The notes beneath the pieces are model-generated. The model saw only the letters and a program-made list of their open reading frames with translations. It was not told where the DNA came from and did no database searches. Positions 25,403-38,907 of a stretch of 64,000 nucleotides of DNA are shown here, in pieces. The DNA comes from Ascidia mentula (lineage: Eukaryota > Chordata > Ascidiacea > Phlebobranchia > Ascidiidae), in NCBI GenBank assembly GCA_947561715.1, contig OX387200.1, forward strand, positions 11,782,501 through 11,846,500, in the 5' to 3' direction. The position numbers and the translations under genes were made by a program. Each line of letters starts with the position of its first letter. Position 1 is the first letter of the stretch.

Positions 25403-28400
25403 CATTATTTTTTGTCGAAAAGTCACATACTGCAAAATGGACAAGTGCTGAAATCTCATAGTTACATACGTTGTGCAACCGCAAAAGCAATACTGGAGTA
25501 TCAGCGTTTTCCACTGTATAATAAAGCTTGCACTGCAAAAAAATATTTTTCATCGAAAAGTCATATACTGCAAAATGAACAAGTGCTGAAATCGCATAGT
25601 TACATACGTTGTGCAACCGCAAAAGCAATACTGGAATATCAGCGTTGTCCACTGTATAACAAAGCTTGTACTGCAAAAAATTATTTTTTGTCGAAAAGTC
25701 ATATACTGCAAAATGGACAAGTGCTGAAATCGCATAGTTACATACGTTGTGCAACCGCAAAAGCAATACTGGAATATCAGCGTTGTCCACGGTATAATAA
25801 AGCTTGTACTGAAAAAAATATTTTTCATCGAAAAGTCATATACTGCAAATTGGACAAGTGCTGAAATCGCATAGTTACATACGTTGTGCAACCGCAAAAG
25901 CAATACTGGAGTATCAGCGTTTTCCACTGTATAATAAAGCTTGTACTGAAAAAAATTATTTTTTATCGAAAAGTCATATACTGCAAAACGGACAAGTACT
26001 GAAATCTCATAGTTTCATACGTTGTGCAACCGCAAAAGCAATACTGGAGTATCAGCGTTTTCCACTGTATAATAAAGCTTGTACTGCAAAAAAATATTTT
26101 TCATCGAAAAGTCATATACTGCAAAATGGACAAGTGCTGAAATCGCATAGTTACATACATTGTGCAACCGCAAAAGCAATACTGGAATATCAGCGTTGTC
26201 CACTGTATAATAAAGCTTGTACTGCAAAAAAATATTTTTCATCGAAAAGACATATACTGCAAAATGGACAAGTGCTGAAATCGCATAGTTGCATACGTTG
26301 TGCAACCGCAAAAGCAATACTGAATATCAGCGTTTTCCCCTGTATAATAAAGCTTGTACTGCAAAAAAATATTTTTTGTCGAAAAGTCATATACTGCAAA
26401 ATAGACAAGTGCTGAAATCGCACAGTTGCATACGTTGTGCAACCGCAAAAGCAATACTGGAATACCAGCGTTTTCCACTGTTAAAGCTTGTACTGAAAAA
26501 AATTATTTTTTATCGAAAAGTCATATACTGCAAAATGGACAAGTACTGAAATCTCATTGTTTCATACGTTGTGCAACCGCAAAAGCAATACTGGAGTACC
26601 AGCGTTTTCCACTGTATAATAAAGCTTGTACTGAAAAAAATATTTTTCATCGAAAAGTCATATACTGCAAAATGGACAAGTGCTGAAATCGCATAGTTAC
26701 ATACGTTGTGCAACCGCAAAAGCAATACTGGAGTATCAGCGTTTTCCACTGTATAATAAAGCTTGTTCTGAAAAAAATTATTTTTTATCGAAAAGTCATA
26801 TACTGCAAAATGGACAAGTACTGAAATCTCATAGTTTCATACGTTGTGCAACCGCAAAAGCAATACTGGAATATCAGCGTTTTCCACTGTATAATAAAGC
26901 TTGTACTGCAAAAAAATATTTTTCATCGAAAAGTCATATACTGCAAAATGGACAAGTGCTGAAATCGCATAGTTGCATACGTTGTGCAACCGCAAAAGCA
27001 ATACTGGAGTTCCAGCGTTTTCCACTGTATAATAAAGCTTGTACTGAAAAAAATTATTTTTTATCGAAAAGTCATATACTGCAAAATGGACAAGTGCTGA
27101 AATCTCATAGTTACATACGTTGTGCAACCGCAAAAGCAATACTGGAGTATCAGCGTTTTCCACTGTATAATAAAGCTTGTACTGAAAAAAAATATTTTTC
27201 ATCGAAAAGTCATATACTGCAAAATGGACAAGTGCTGAAATCGCACAGTTGCATACGTTGTGCAACCGCAAAAGCAATACTGGAGTTCCAGCGTTTTCCA
27301 CTGTATAATAAAGCTTGTACTGAAAAAAATTATTTTTTATCGAAAAGTCATATACTGCAAAATGGACAAGTGCTGAAATCTCATAGTTACATACGTTGTG
27401 CAACCGCAAAAGCAATACTGGAGTATCAGCGTTTTCCACTGTATAATAAAGCTTGTACTGAAAAAAAATATTTTTTATCGAAAAGTCATATACTGCAAAA
27501 TGGACAAGTACTGAAATCTCATAGTTTCATACGTTGTGCAACCGCAAAAGCAATACTGGAATATCAGCGTTTTCCACTGTATAATAAAGCTTGTACTGCA
27601 AAAAAATATTTTTCATCGAAAAGTCATATACTGCAAAATGGACAAGTGCTGAAATCGCATAGTTGCATACGTTGTGCAACCGCAAAAGCAATACTGGAGT
27701 ATCAGCGTTTTCCCCTGTATAATAAAGCTTGTACTGCAAAAAAATATTTTTTATCGAAAATTCATATACTGCAAAATAGACAAGTGCTGAAATCGCACAG
27801 TTGCATACGTTGTGCAACCGCAAAAGCAATACTGGAGTATCAGCGTTTTCCCTTGTATAATAAAGCTTGTACTGCAAAAAAATATTTTTTATCGAAAATT
27901 CATATACTGCAAAATAGACAAGTGCTGAAATCGCACAGTTGCATACGTTGTGCAACCGCAAAAGCAATACTGGAATACCAGCGTTTTCCACTGTATAATA
28001 AAGCTTGTACTGAAAAAAATTATTTTTTCTCGAAAAGTCATATACTGCAAAATGGACAAGTACTAAAATCTCATAGTTACATACGTTGTGCAACCGCAAA
28101 AGCAATACTGGAGTTCCAGCGTTTTCCACTGTATAATAAAGCTTGTACTGAAAAAAATTATTTTTTATCGAAAAGTCATATACTGCAAAATGGACAAGTG
28201 CTGAAATCTCATAGTTACATACGTTGTGCAACCGCAAAAGCAATACTGGAGTATCAGCGTTTTCCACTGTATAATAAAGCTTGTACTGAAAAAAAATATT
28301 TTTCATCGAAAAGTCATATACTGCAAAATGGACAAGTGCTGAAATCGCACAGTTGCATACGTTGTGCAACCGCAAAAGCAATACTGGAGTATCAGCGTTT

Positions 28401-30640
28401 TCCACTGTATAATAAAGCTTGTACTGAAAAAAAATATTTTTTATCGAAAAGTCATATACTGCAAAATGGACAAGTGCTGAAATCGCATAGTTACATACGT
28501 TGTGCAACCGCAAAAGCAATACTGGAATATCAGCGTTGTCCACTGTATAATAAAGCTTGTACTGCAAAAAAATATTTTTTATCGAAAAGTCATATACTGC
28601 AAAATAGAAAAGTGCTGAAATCACACAGTTGCATAAGTTGTGCAACCGCAAAAGCAATACTGGAGTATCAGCGTTTTCCCCTGTATAACAAAGCTTGTAC
28701 AGAAAAAAATTATTTTTTGTCGAAAAGTCATATACTGCAAAATGGACAAGTGCTGAAATCTCATAGTTACATACGTTGTGCAACCGCAAAAGCAATACTG
28801 GAGTACCAGCGTTTTCCCTTGTATAATAAAGCTTGTACTGCAAAAAAATATTTTTTATCGAAAATTCATATACTGCAAAATAGACAAGTGCTGAAATCGC
28901 ACAGTTGCATACGTTGTGCAACCGCAAAAGCAATACTGGAATACCAGCGTTTTCCACTGTATAATAAAGCTTGTACTGAAAAAAATTATTTTTTCTCGAA
29001 AAGTCATATACTGCAAAATGGACAAGTACTAAAATCTCATAGTTACATACGTTGTGCAACCGCAAAAGCAATACTGAGAGTTCCAGCGTTTTCCACTGTA
29101 TAATAAAGCTTGTACTGAAAAAAATTATTTTTTATCGAAAAGTCATATACTGCAAAATGGACAAGTGCTGAAATCTCATAGTTACATACGTTGTGCAACC
29201 GCAAAAGCAATACTGGAGTATCAGCGTTTTCCACTGTATAATAAAGCTTGTACTGAAAAAAAATATTTTTCATCGAAAAGTCATATACTGCAAAATGGAC
29301 AAGTGCTGAAATCGCACAGTTGCATACGTTGTGCAACCGCAAAAGCAATACTGGAGTATCAGCGTTTTCCACTGTATAATAAAGCTTGTACTGAAAAAAA
29401 ATATTTTTTATCGAAAAGTCATATACTGCAAAATGGACAAGTGCTGAAATCGCATAGTTACATACGTTGTGCAACCGCAAAAGCAATACTGGAATATCAG
29501 CGTTGTCCACTGTATAATAAAGCTTGTACTGCAAAAAAATATTTTTTATCGAAAAGTCATATACTGCAAAATAGAAAAGTGCTGAAATCGCACAGTTGCA
29601 TAAGTTGTGCAACCGCAAAAGCAATACTGGAATACCAGCGTTTTCCACTGTATAACAAAGCTTGTACAGAAAAAAATTATTTTTTGTCGAAAAGTCATAT
29701 ACTGCAAAATGGACAAGTGCTGAAATCTCATAGTTACATACGTTGTGCAACCGCAAAAGCAATACTGGAGTACCAGCGTTTTCCACTGTATAATAAAGCT
29801 TGTACTGAAAAAAATTATTTTTTATCGAAAAGTCATATATTGCAAAATGGACAAGTGCTGAAATCTCATAGTTACATACGTTGTGCAACCGCAAAAGCAA
29901 TACTGGAATATCAGCGTTGTCCACTGCATAATAAAGCTTGTACTGCAAAAAATATTTTTCATCGAAAAGTCATATACTGCAAAATGCACAAGTGCTAAAA
30001 TCGCACAGTTACATACGTTGTGCAACCGCAAAAGCAATACTGGAGTATCAGCGTTTTCCACTGTATAATAAAGCTTGTACTGCAAAAAAATATTTTTCAT
30101 CGAAAAGTCATATACTGCAAAATGGACAAGTGCTGAAATCGCATAGTTACATACGTTGTGCAACCGCAAAAGCAATACTGGAGTATCAGCGTTTTCCACT
30201 GTATAATAAAGCTTGTACTGCAAAAAAATATTTTTCATCGAAAAGTCATATACTGCAAAATGGACAAGTGCTGAAATCGCATAGTTAAATACGTTGTGCA
30301 ACCGCAAAAGCAATACTGGAGTATCAGCGTTTTCCACTGTATAATAAAGCTTGTACTGCAAAAAAATATTTTTCATCGAAAAGTCATATACTGCAAAATG
30401 GACAAGTGCTGAAATCGCATAGTTACATACGTTGTGCAACCGCAAAAGCAATACTGGAGTATCAGCGTTTTCCACTGTATAATAAAGCTTGTACTGCAAA
30501 AAAATATTTTTCATCGAAAAGTCATATACTGCAAAATGGACAAGTGCTGAAATCGCATAGTTACATACGTTGTGCAACTGCAAAAGCAATACTGGAATAT
30601 CAGCGTTGTCCACTGTATAACAAAGCTTGTACTGAAAAAA
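25403..30640 (+). repeat. Higher-order unit, 5238 bp (38 monomers)
   Basis: It follows the same order of diagnostic monomers as 21270-25402 (21725-22282 matches 25858-26415). It is longer by 1105 bp, which is eight monomers plus one base. The extra base is plausibly the unique insertion in ATACTGAGAGTTCC at about 29071-29084. The extra monomers lie in the central section 26680-29100. Confidence 0.86.
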
Positions 30641-33600
30641 CATTATTTTTTGTCGAAAAGTCACATACTGCAAAATGGACAAGTGCTGAAATCTCATAGT
30701 TACATACGTTGTGCAACCGCAAAAGCAATACTGGAGTATCAGCGTTTTCCACTGTATAATAAAGCTTGCACTGCAAAAAAATATTTTTCATCGTTAAGTC
30801 ATATACTGCAAAATGGACAAGTGCTGAAATCGCATAGTTACATACGTTGTGCAACCGCAAAAGCAATACTGGAGTATCAGCGTTGTCCACTGTATAACAA
30901 AGCTTGTACTGAAAAAAATTATTTTTTGTCGAAAAGTCATATACTGCAAAATGGACAAGTGCTGAAATCGCATAGTTACATACGTTGTGCAACCGCAAAA
31001 GCAATACTGGAATATCAGCGTTGTCCACTGTATAATAAAGCTTGTACTGAAAAAAATATTTTTCATCGAAAAGTCATATACTGCAAATTGGACAAGTGCT
31101 GAAATCGCATAGTTACATACGTTGTGCAACCGCAAAAGCAATACTGGAGTATCAGCGTTTTCCACTGTATAATAAAGCTTGTACTGAAAAAAATTATTTT
31201 TTGTCGAAAAGTCATATACTGCAAAACGGACAAGTACTGAAATCTCATAGTTTCATACGTTGTGCAACCGCAAAAGCAATACTGGAGTATCAGCGTTTTC
31301 CACTGTATAATAAAGCTTGTACTGCAAAAAAATATTTTTCATCGAAAAGTCATATACTGCAAAATGGACAAGTGCTGAAATCGCATAGTTACATACGTTG
31401 TGCAACCGCAAAAGCAATACTGGAATATCAGCGTTGTCCACTGTATAATAAAGCTTGTACTGCAAAAAAATATTTTTCATCGAAAAGACATATACTGCAA
31501 AATGGACAAGTGCTGAAATCGCATAGTTGCATACGTTGTGCAACCGCAAAAGCATTACTGAATATCAGCGTTTTCCCCTGTATAATAAAGCTTGTACTGC
31601 AAAAAAATATTTTTTGTCGAAAAGTCATATACTGCAAAATAGACAAGTGCTGAAATCGCACAGTTGCATACGTTGTGCAACCGCAAAAGCAATACTGGAA
31701 TACCAGCGTTTTCCACTGTTAAAGCTTGTCCTGAAAAAAATTATTTTTTATCGAAAAGTCATATACTGCAAAATGGACAAGTACTGAAATCTCATTGTTT
31801 CATACGTTGTGCAACCGCAAAAGCAATACTGGAGTACCAGCGTTTTCCACTGTATAATAAAGCCTGTACTGAAAAAAATATTTTTTATCGAAAAGTCATA
31901 TACTGCAAAATGGACAAGTGCTGAAATCGCATAGTTACATACGTTGTGCAACCGCAAAAGCAATACTGGAGTATCAGCGTTTTCCACTGTATAATAAAGC
32001 TTGTACTGAAAAAAATTATTTTTTATCGAAAAGTCATATACTGCAAAATGGACAAGTACTGAAATCTCATAGTTTCATACGTTGTGCAACCGCAAAAGCA
32101 ATACTGGAATATCAGCGTTTTCCACTGTATAATAAAGCTTGTACTGCAAAAAAATATTTTTCATCGAAAAGTCATATACTGCAAAATGGACAAGTGCTGA
32201 AATCGCATAGTTACATACGTTGTGCAACCGCAAAAGCAATACTGGAGTATCAGCGTTTTCCACTGTATAATAAAGCTTGTACTGCAAAAAAATATTTTTC
32301 ATCGAAAAGTCATATACTGCAAATTGTAAAAGTGCTGAAATTGCACAGTTGCATACGTTGTGCAACCGCAAAAGCAATACTGGAATATCAGCGTTGTCCA
32401 CTGTATAATAAAGCTTGTACTGCAAAAAAATATTTTTCATCGAAAAGTCATATACTGCAAAATGGACAAGTGCTGAAATCGCATAGTTACATACGTTGTG
32501 CAACCGCAAAAGCAATACTGGAATATCAGCGTTGTCCCCTGTATAATAAAGCTTGTACTGCAAAAAAATATTTTTCATCGAAAAGTCATATACTGCAAAA
32601 TGGACAAGTGCTGAAATCGCATAGTTGCATACGTTGTGCAACCTCAAAAGCAATACTGGAGTATCAGCGTTTTCCCCTGTATAATAAAGCTTGTACTGCA
32701 AAAAAATATTTTTTGTCGAAAATTCATATACTGCAAAATAGACAAGTGCTGAAATCGCACAGTTGCATGCGTTGTGCAACCGCAAAAGCAATACTGGAAT
32801 ACCAGCGTTTTCCACTGTATAACAAAGCTTGTACTGAAAAAAATTATTTTTTATCGAAAAGTCATATACTGCAAAATGGACAAGTACTGAAATCTCATAG
32901 TTACATACGTTGTGCAACCGCAAAAGCAATACTGGAGTACCAGCGTTTTCCACTGTATAATAAAGCTTGTACTGAAAAAAATTGTTTTTTATCGAAAAGT
33001 CATATACTGCAAAATGGACAAGTGCTGAAATCTCATAGTTACATACGTTGTGCAACCGCAAAAGCAATACTGGAGTATCAGCGTTTTCCACTGTATAATA
33101 AAGCTTGTACTGAAAAAAAATATTTTTTATCGAAAAGTCATATACTGCAAAATGGACAAGTGCTGAAATCGCATAGTTACATACGTTGTGCAACCGCAAA
33201 AGCAATACTGGAATATCAGCGTTGTCCACTGTATAATAAAGCTTGTACTGCAAAAAAATATTTTTCATCGAAAAGTCATATACTGCAAAATGGACAAGTG
33301 CTGAAATCGCATAGTTACATACGTTGTGCAACCGCAAAAGCAATACTGGAGTATCAGCGTTTTCCCCTGTATAATAAAGCTTGTACTGCAAAAAAATATT
33401 TTTTATCGAAAAGTCATATACTGCAAAATAGAAAAGTGCTGAAATCGCACAGTTGCATAAGTTGTGCAACCGCAAAAGCAATACTGGAATACCAGCGTTT
33501 TCCACTGTATAACAAAGCTTGTACAGAAAAAAATTATTTTTTATCGAAAAGTCATATACTGCAAAATGGACAAGTGCTGAAATCTCATAGTTACATACGT

Positions 33601-36600
33601 TGTGCAACCGCAAAAGCAATACTGGAGTACCAGCGTTTTCCACTGTATAATAAAGCTTGTACTGAAAAAAATTATTTTTTATTGAAAAGTCATATATTGC
33701 AAAATGTACAAGTGCTGAAATCTCATAGTTACATACGTTGTGCAACCGCAAAAGCAATTCTGGAATATCAGCGTTGTCCACTGCATAATAAAGCTTGTAC
33801 TGCAAAAAATATTTTTCATCGAAAAGTCATATACTGCAAAATGCACAAGTGCTGAAATCGCACAGTTGCATAAGTTGTGCAACCGCAAAAGCAATACTGG
33901 AGTATCAGCGTTTTCCACTGTATAATAAAGCTTGTAGTGCAAAAAAATATTTTTCATCGAAAAGTCATATACTGCAAAATGGACAAGTGCTGAAATCGCA
34001 TAGTTACATACGTTGTGCAACCGCAAAAGCAATACTGGAGTATCAGCGTTTTCCACTTTATAATAAAGCTTGTACTGCAAAAAAATATTTTTCATCGAAA
34101 AGTCATATACTGCAAAATGGACAAGTGCTGAAATCGCATAGTTACATACGTTGTGCAACCGCAAAAGCAATACTGGAGTATCAGCGTTTTCCACTGTATA
34201 ATAAAGCTTGTACTGCAAAAAAATATTTTTCATCCAAAAGTCATATACTGCAAAATGGACAAGTGCTGAAATCGCATAGTTACATGCGTTGTGCAACCGC
34301 AAAAGCAATACTGGAGTATCAGCGTTTTCCACTGTATAATAAAGCTTGTACTGCAAAAAAATATTTTTCATCGAAAAGTCATATACTGCAAAATGGACAA
34401 GTGCTGAAATCGCATAGTTAAATACGTTGTGCAACCGCAAAAGCAATACTGGAGTATCAGCGTTTTCCACTGTATAATAAAGCTTGTACTGCAAAAAAAT
34501 ATTTTTCATCGAAAAGTCATATACTGCAAAATGGACAAGTGCTGAAATCGCATAGTTACATACGTTGTGCAACCGCAAAAGCAATACTGGAGTATCAGCG
34601 TTTTCCACTGTATAATAAAGCTTGTACTGCAAAAAAATATTTTTCATCGAAAAGTCATATACTGCAAAATGGACAAGTGCTGAAATCGCATAGTTACCTA
34701 CGTTGTGCAACCGCAAAAGCAATACTGGAATATCAGCGTTGTCCACTGTATGACAAAGCTTGTACTGAAAAAAATTATTTTTTGTCGAAAAGTCACATAC
34801 TGCAAAATGGACAAGTGCTGAAATCTCATAGTTACATACGTTGTGCAACCGCAAAAGCAATACTGGAGTATCAGCGTTTTCCACTGTATAATAAAGCTTG
34901 CACTGCAAAAAAATATTTTTCATCGAAAAGTCATATACTGCAAAATGGACAAGTGCTGAAATCGCATAGTTACATACGTTGTGCAACCGCAAAAGCAATA
35001 CTGGAGTATCAGCGTTTTCCACTGTATAATAAAGCTTGTACTGAAAAAAAATATTTTTTATCGAAAAGTCATATACTGCAAAATGGACAAGTGCTGAAAT
35101 CGCATAGTTACATACGTTGTGCAACCGCAAAAGCAATACTGGAATATCAGCGTTGTCCACTGTATAATAAAGCTTGTACTGCAAAAAAATATTTTTCATC
35201 GAAAGGTCATATACTGCAAAATGGACAAGTGCTGAAATCGCGTAGTTACATACGTTGTGCAACCGCAAAAGCAATACTGGAATATCAGCGTTGTCCACTG
35301 TATAATAAAGCTTGTACTGCAAAAAAATATTTTTCATCGAAAAGTCATACACTGCAAAATGGACAAGTGCTGAAATCTCACAGTTACATACGTTGTGCAA
35401 CCGCAAAAGCAATACTGGAGTACCAGCGTTTTCCACTGTATAATAAAGCTTGTAATGAAAAAAATTATTTTTTATCGAAAAGTCATATACTGCAAATAGG
35501 ACAAGTGCTGAAATCTCATAGTTACATACGTTGTGCAACCGCAAAAGCAATACTGGAGTATCAGCGTTTTCCACTGTATAATAAAGCTTGCACTGCAAAA
35601 AAATATTTTTCATCGAAAAGTCATATACTGCAAAATGGACAAGTGCTGAAATCGCATAGTTACATACGTTGTGCAACCGCAAAAGCAATACTGGAGTATC
35701 AGCGTTTTCCACTGTATAATAAAACTTGTACTGCAAAAAAATATTTTTCATCGAAAAGTCATACACTGCAAAATGGACAAGTGCTGAAATCGCATAGTTA
35801 CATACGTTGTGCAACCGCAAAAGCAATACTGGTGTACCAGCGTTTTCCAGTGTATAATAAAGCTTGTAATGAAAAAAATTATTTTTTATCGAAAAGTCAT
35901 ATACTGCAAAATGGACAAGTGCTGAAATCTCATAGTTACATACGTTGTGCAACCGCAAAAGCAATACTGGAGTATCAGCGTTTTCCCCTGAATAATAAAG
36001 CTTGTACTGCAAAAAAATATTTTTTATCGAAAAGTCATATACTGCAAAATAGAAAAGTGCTGAAATCGCACAGTTGCATAAGTTGTGCAACCGCAAAAGC
36101 AATACTGGAATACCAGCGTTTTCCACTGTATAACAAAGCTTGTACAGAAAAAAATTATTTTTTATCGAAAAGTCATATACTGCAAAATGGACAAGTGCTG
36201 AAATCTCATAGTTACATACGTTGTGCAACCGCAAAAGCAATACTGGAGTACCAGCGTTTTCCACTGTATAATAAAGCTTGTACTGAAAAAAATTATTTTT
36301 TATTTAAAAGTCATATATTGCAAAATGGACAAGTGCTGAAATCTCATAGTTACATACGTTGTGCAACCGCAAAAGCAATACTGGAATATCAGCGTTGTCC
36401 ACTGCATAATAAAGCTTGTACTGCAAAAAATATTTTTCATCGAAAAGTCATATACTGCAAAATGCACAAGTGCTGAAATCGCACAGTTACATACGTTGTG
36501 CAACCGCAAAAGCAATACTGGAGTATCAGCGTTTTCCACTGTATAATAAAGCTTGTAGTGCAAAAAAATATTTTTCATCGAAAAGTCATATACTGCAAAA

Positions 36601-37520
36601 TGGACAAGTGCTGAAATCGCATAGTTACATACGTTGTGCAACCGCAAAAGCAATACTGGAGTATCAGCGTTTTCCACTGTATAATAAAGCTTGTACTGCA
36701 AAAAAATATTTTTCATCCAAAAGTCATATACTGCAAAATGGACAAGTGCTGAAATCGCATAGTTACATACGTTGTGCAACCGCAAAAGCAATACTGGAGT
36801 ATCAGCGTTTTCCACTGTATAATAAAGCTTGTACTGCAAAAAAATATTTTTCATCGAAAAGTCATATACTGCAAAATGGACAAGTGCTGAAATCGCATAG
36901 TTAAATACGTTGTGCAACCGCAAAAGCAATACTGGAGTATCAGCGTTTTCCACTGTATAATAAAGCTTGTACTGCAAAAAAATATTTTTCATCGAAAAGT
37001 CATATACTGCAAAATGGACAAGTGCTGAAATCGCATAGTTACATACGTTGTGCAACTGCAAAAGCAATACTGGAGTATCAGCGTTTTCCACTGTATAATA
37101 AAGCTTGTACTGCAAAAAAATATTTTTCATCGAAAAGTCATATACTGCAAAATGGACAAGTGCTGAAATCGCATAGTTACATACGTTGTGCAACCGCAAA
37201 AGCAATACTGGAATATCAGCGTTGTCCACTGTATAACAAAGCTGGTACTGAAAAAAATTATTTTTTGTCGAAAAGTCACATACTGCAAAATGGACAAGTG
37301 CTGAAATCTCATAGTTACATACGTTGTGCAACCGCAAAAGCAATACTGGAGTATCAGCGTTTTCCACTGTATAATAAAGCTTGCACTGCAAAAAAATATT
37401 TTTCATCGAAAAGTCATATACTGCAAAATGGACAAGTGCTGAAATCGCATAGTTACATACGTTGTGCAACCGCAAAAGCAATACTGGAGTATCAGCGTTT
37501 TCCACTGTATAATAAAGCTT
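30375..37520 (+). repeat. Long duplicated segment, copy A (7146 bp)
   Basis: It matches 40578-47723 at a constant offset of 10203 bp. The left limit is set by a C/T difference (30374 versus 40577) and the right limit by G/A (37521 versus 47724). The only internal differences I noticed are at 31557 (A versus T), 33868 (G versus A) and 33873 (A versus C). Confidence 0.9.
33804..36424 (+). repeat. Internal 19-monomer block (2621 bp)
   Basis: This is the first internal block of the 10.2-kb unit, from A6 run to A6 run. It has one monomer more than the following 18-monomer block. Private markers include TATGACAAAGC near 34750, the CATGCGTTG variant near 34284, and shared TGTAATGAAA and AAATAGGACAAG variants. 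Confidence 0.84.
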
Positions 37521-38907
37521 GTACTGAAAAAAAATATTTTTTATCGAAAAGTCATATACTGCAAAATGGACAAGTGCTGAAATCGCATAGTTACATACGT
37601 TGTGCAACCGCAAAAGCAATACTGGAATATCAGCGTTGTCCACTGTATAATAAAGCTTGTACTGCAAAAAAATATTTTTCATCGAAAGGTCATATACTGC
37701 AAAATGGACAAGTGCTGAAATCGCGTAGTTACATACGTTGTGCAACCGCAAAAGCAATACTGGAATATCAGCGTTGTCCACTGTATAATAAAGCTTGTAC
37801 TGCAAAAAAATATTTTTCATCGAAAAGTCATACACTGCAAAATGGACAAGTGCTGAAATCTCACAGTTACATACGTTGTGCAACCGCAAAAGCAATACTG
37901 GAGTACCAGCGTTTTCCACTGTATAATAAAGCTTGTAATGAAAAAAATTATTTTTTATCGAAAAGTCATATACTGCAAATAGGACAAGTGCTGAAATCTC
38001 ATAGTTACATACGTTGTGCAACCGCAAAAGCAATACTGGAGTATCAGCGTTTTCCACTGTATAATAAAGCTTGCACTGCAAAAAAATATTTTTCATCGAA
38101 AAGTCATATACTGCAAAATGGACAAGTGCTGAAATCGCATAGTTACATACGTTGTGAAACCGCAAAAGCAATACTGGAGTATCAGCGTTTTCCACTGTAT
38201 AATAAAACTTGTACTGCAAAAAAATATTTTTCATCGAAAAGTCATACACTGCAAAATGGACAAGTGCTGAAATCGCATAGTTACATACGTTGTGCAACCG
38301 CAAAAGCAATACTGGTGTACCAGCGTTTTCCAGTGTATAATAAAGCTTGTAATGAAAAAAATTATTTTTTATCGAAAAGTCATATACTGCAAAATGGACA
38401 AGTGCTGAAATCTCATAGTTACATACGTTGTGCAACCGCAAAAGCAATACTGGAGTATCAGCGTTTTCCCCTGAATAATAAAGCTTGTACTGCAAAAAAA
38501 TATTTTTTATCGAAAAGTCATATACTGCAAAATAGAAAAGTGCTGAAATCGCACAGTTGCATAAGTTGTGCAACCGCAAAAGCAATACTGGAATACCAGC
38601 GTTTTCCACTGTATAACAAAGCTTGTACAGAAAAAAATTATTTTTTATCGAAAAGTCATATACTGCAAAATGGACAAGTGCTGAAATCTCATAGTTACAT
38701 ACGTTGTGCAACCGCAAAAGCAATACTGGAGTACCAGCGTTTTCCACTGTATAATAAAGCTTGTACTGAAAAAAATTATTTTTTATTTAAAAGTCATATA
38801 TTGCAAAATGGACAAGTGCTGAAATCTCATAGTTACATACGTTGTGCAACCGCAAAAGCAATACTGGAATATCAGCGTTGTCCACTGCATAATAAAGCTT
38901 GTACTGC
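36425..38907 (+). repeat. Internal 18-monomer block (2483 bp)
   Basis: The length is 18 x 138 minus 1. 34539-36476 and 37022-38959 correspond monomer for monomer at an offset of 2483 bp. They share AAAGGTCATA, CGCGTAGTTA, GGTGTACCAG and CCCCTGAATAAT variants. Private changes are AAAGCTGGTAC near 37240 and TGTGAAACCG near 38154. Confidence 0.86.
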
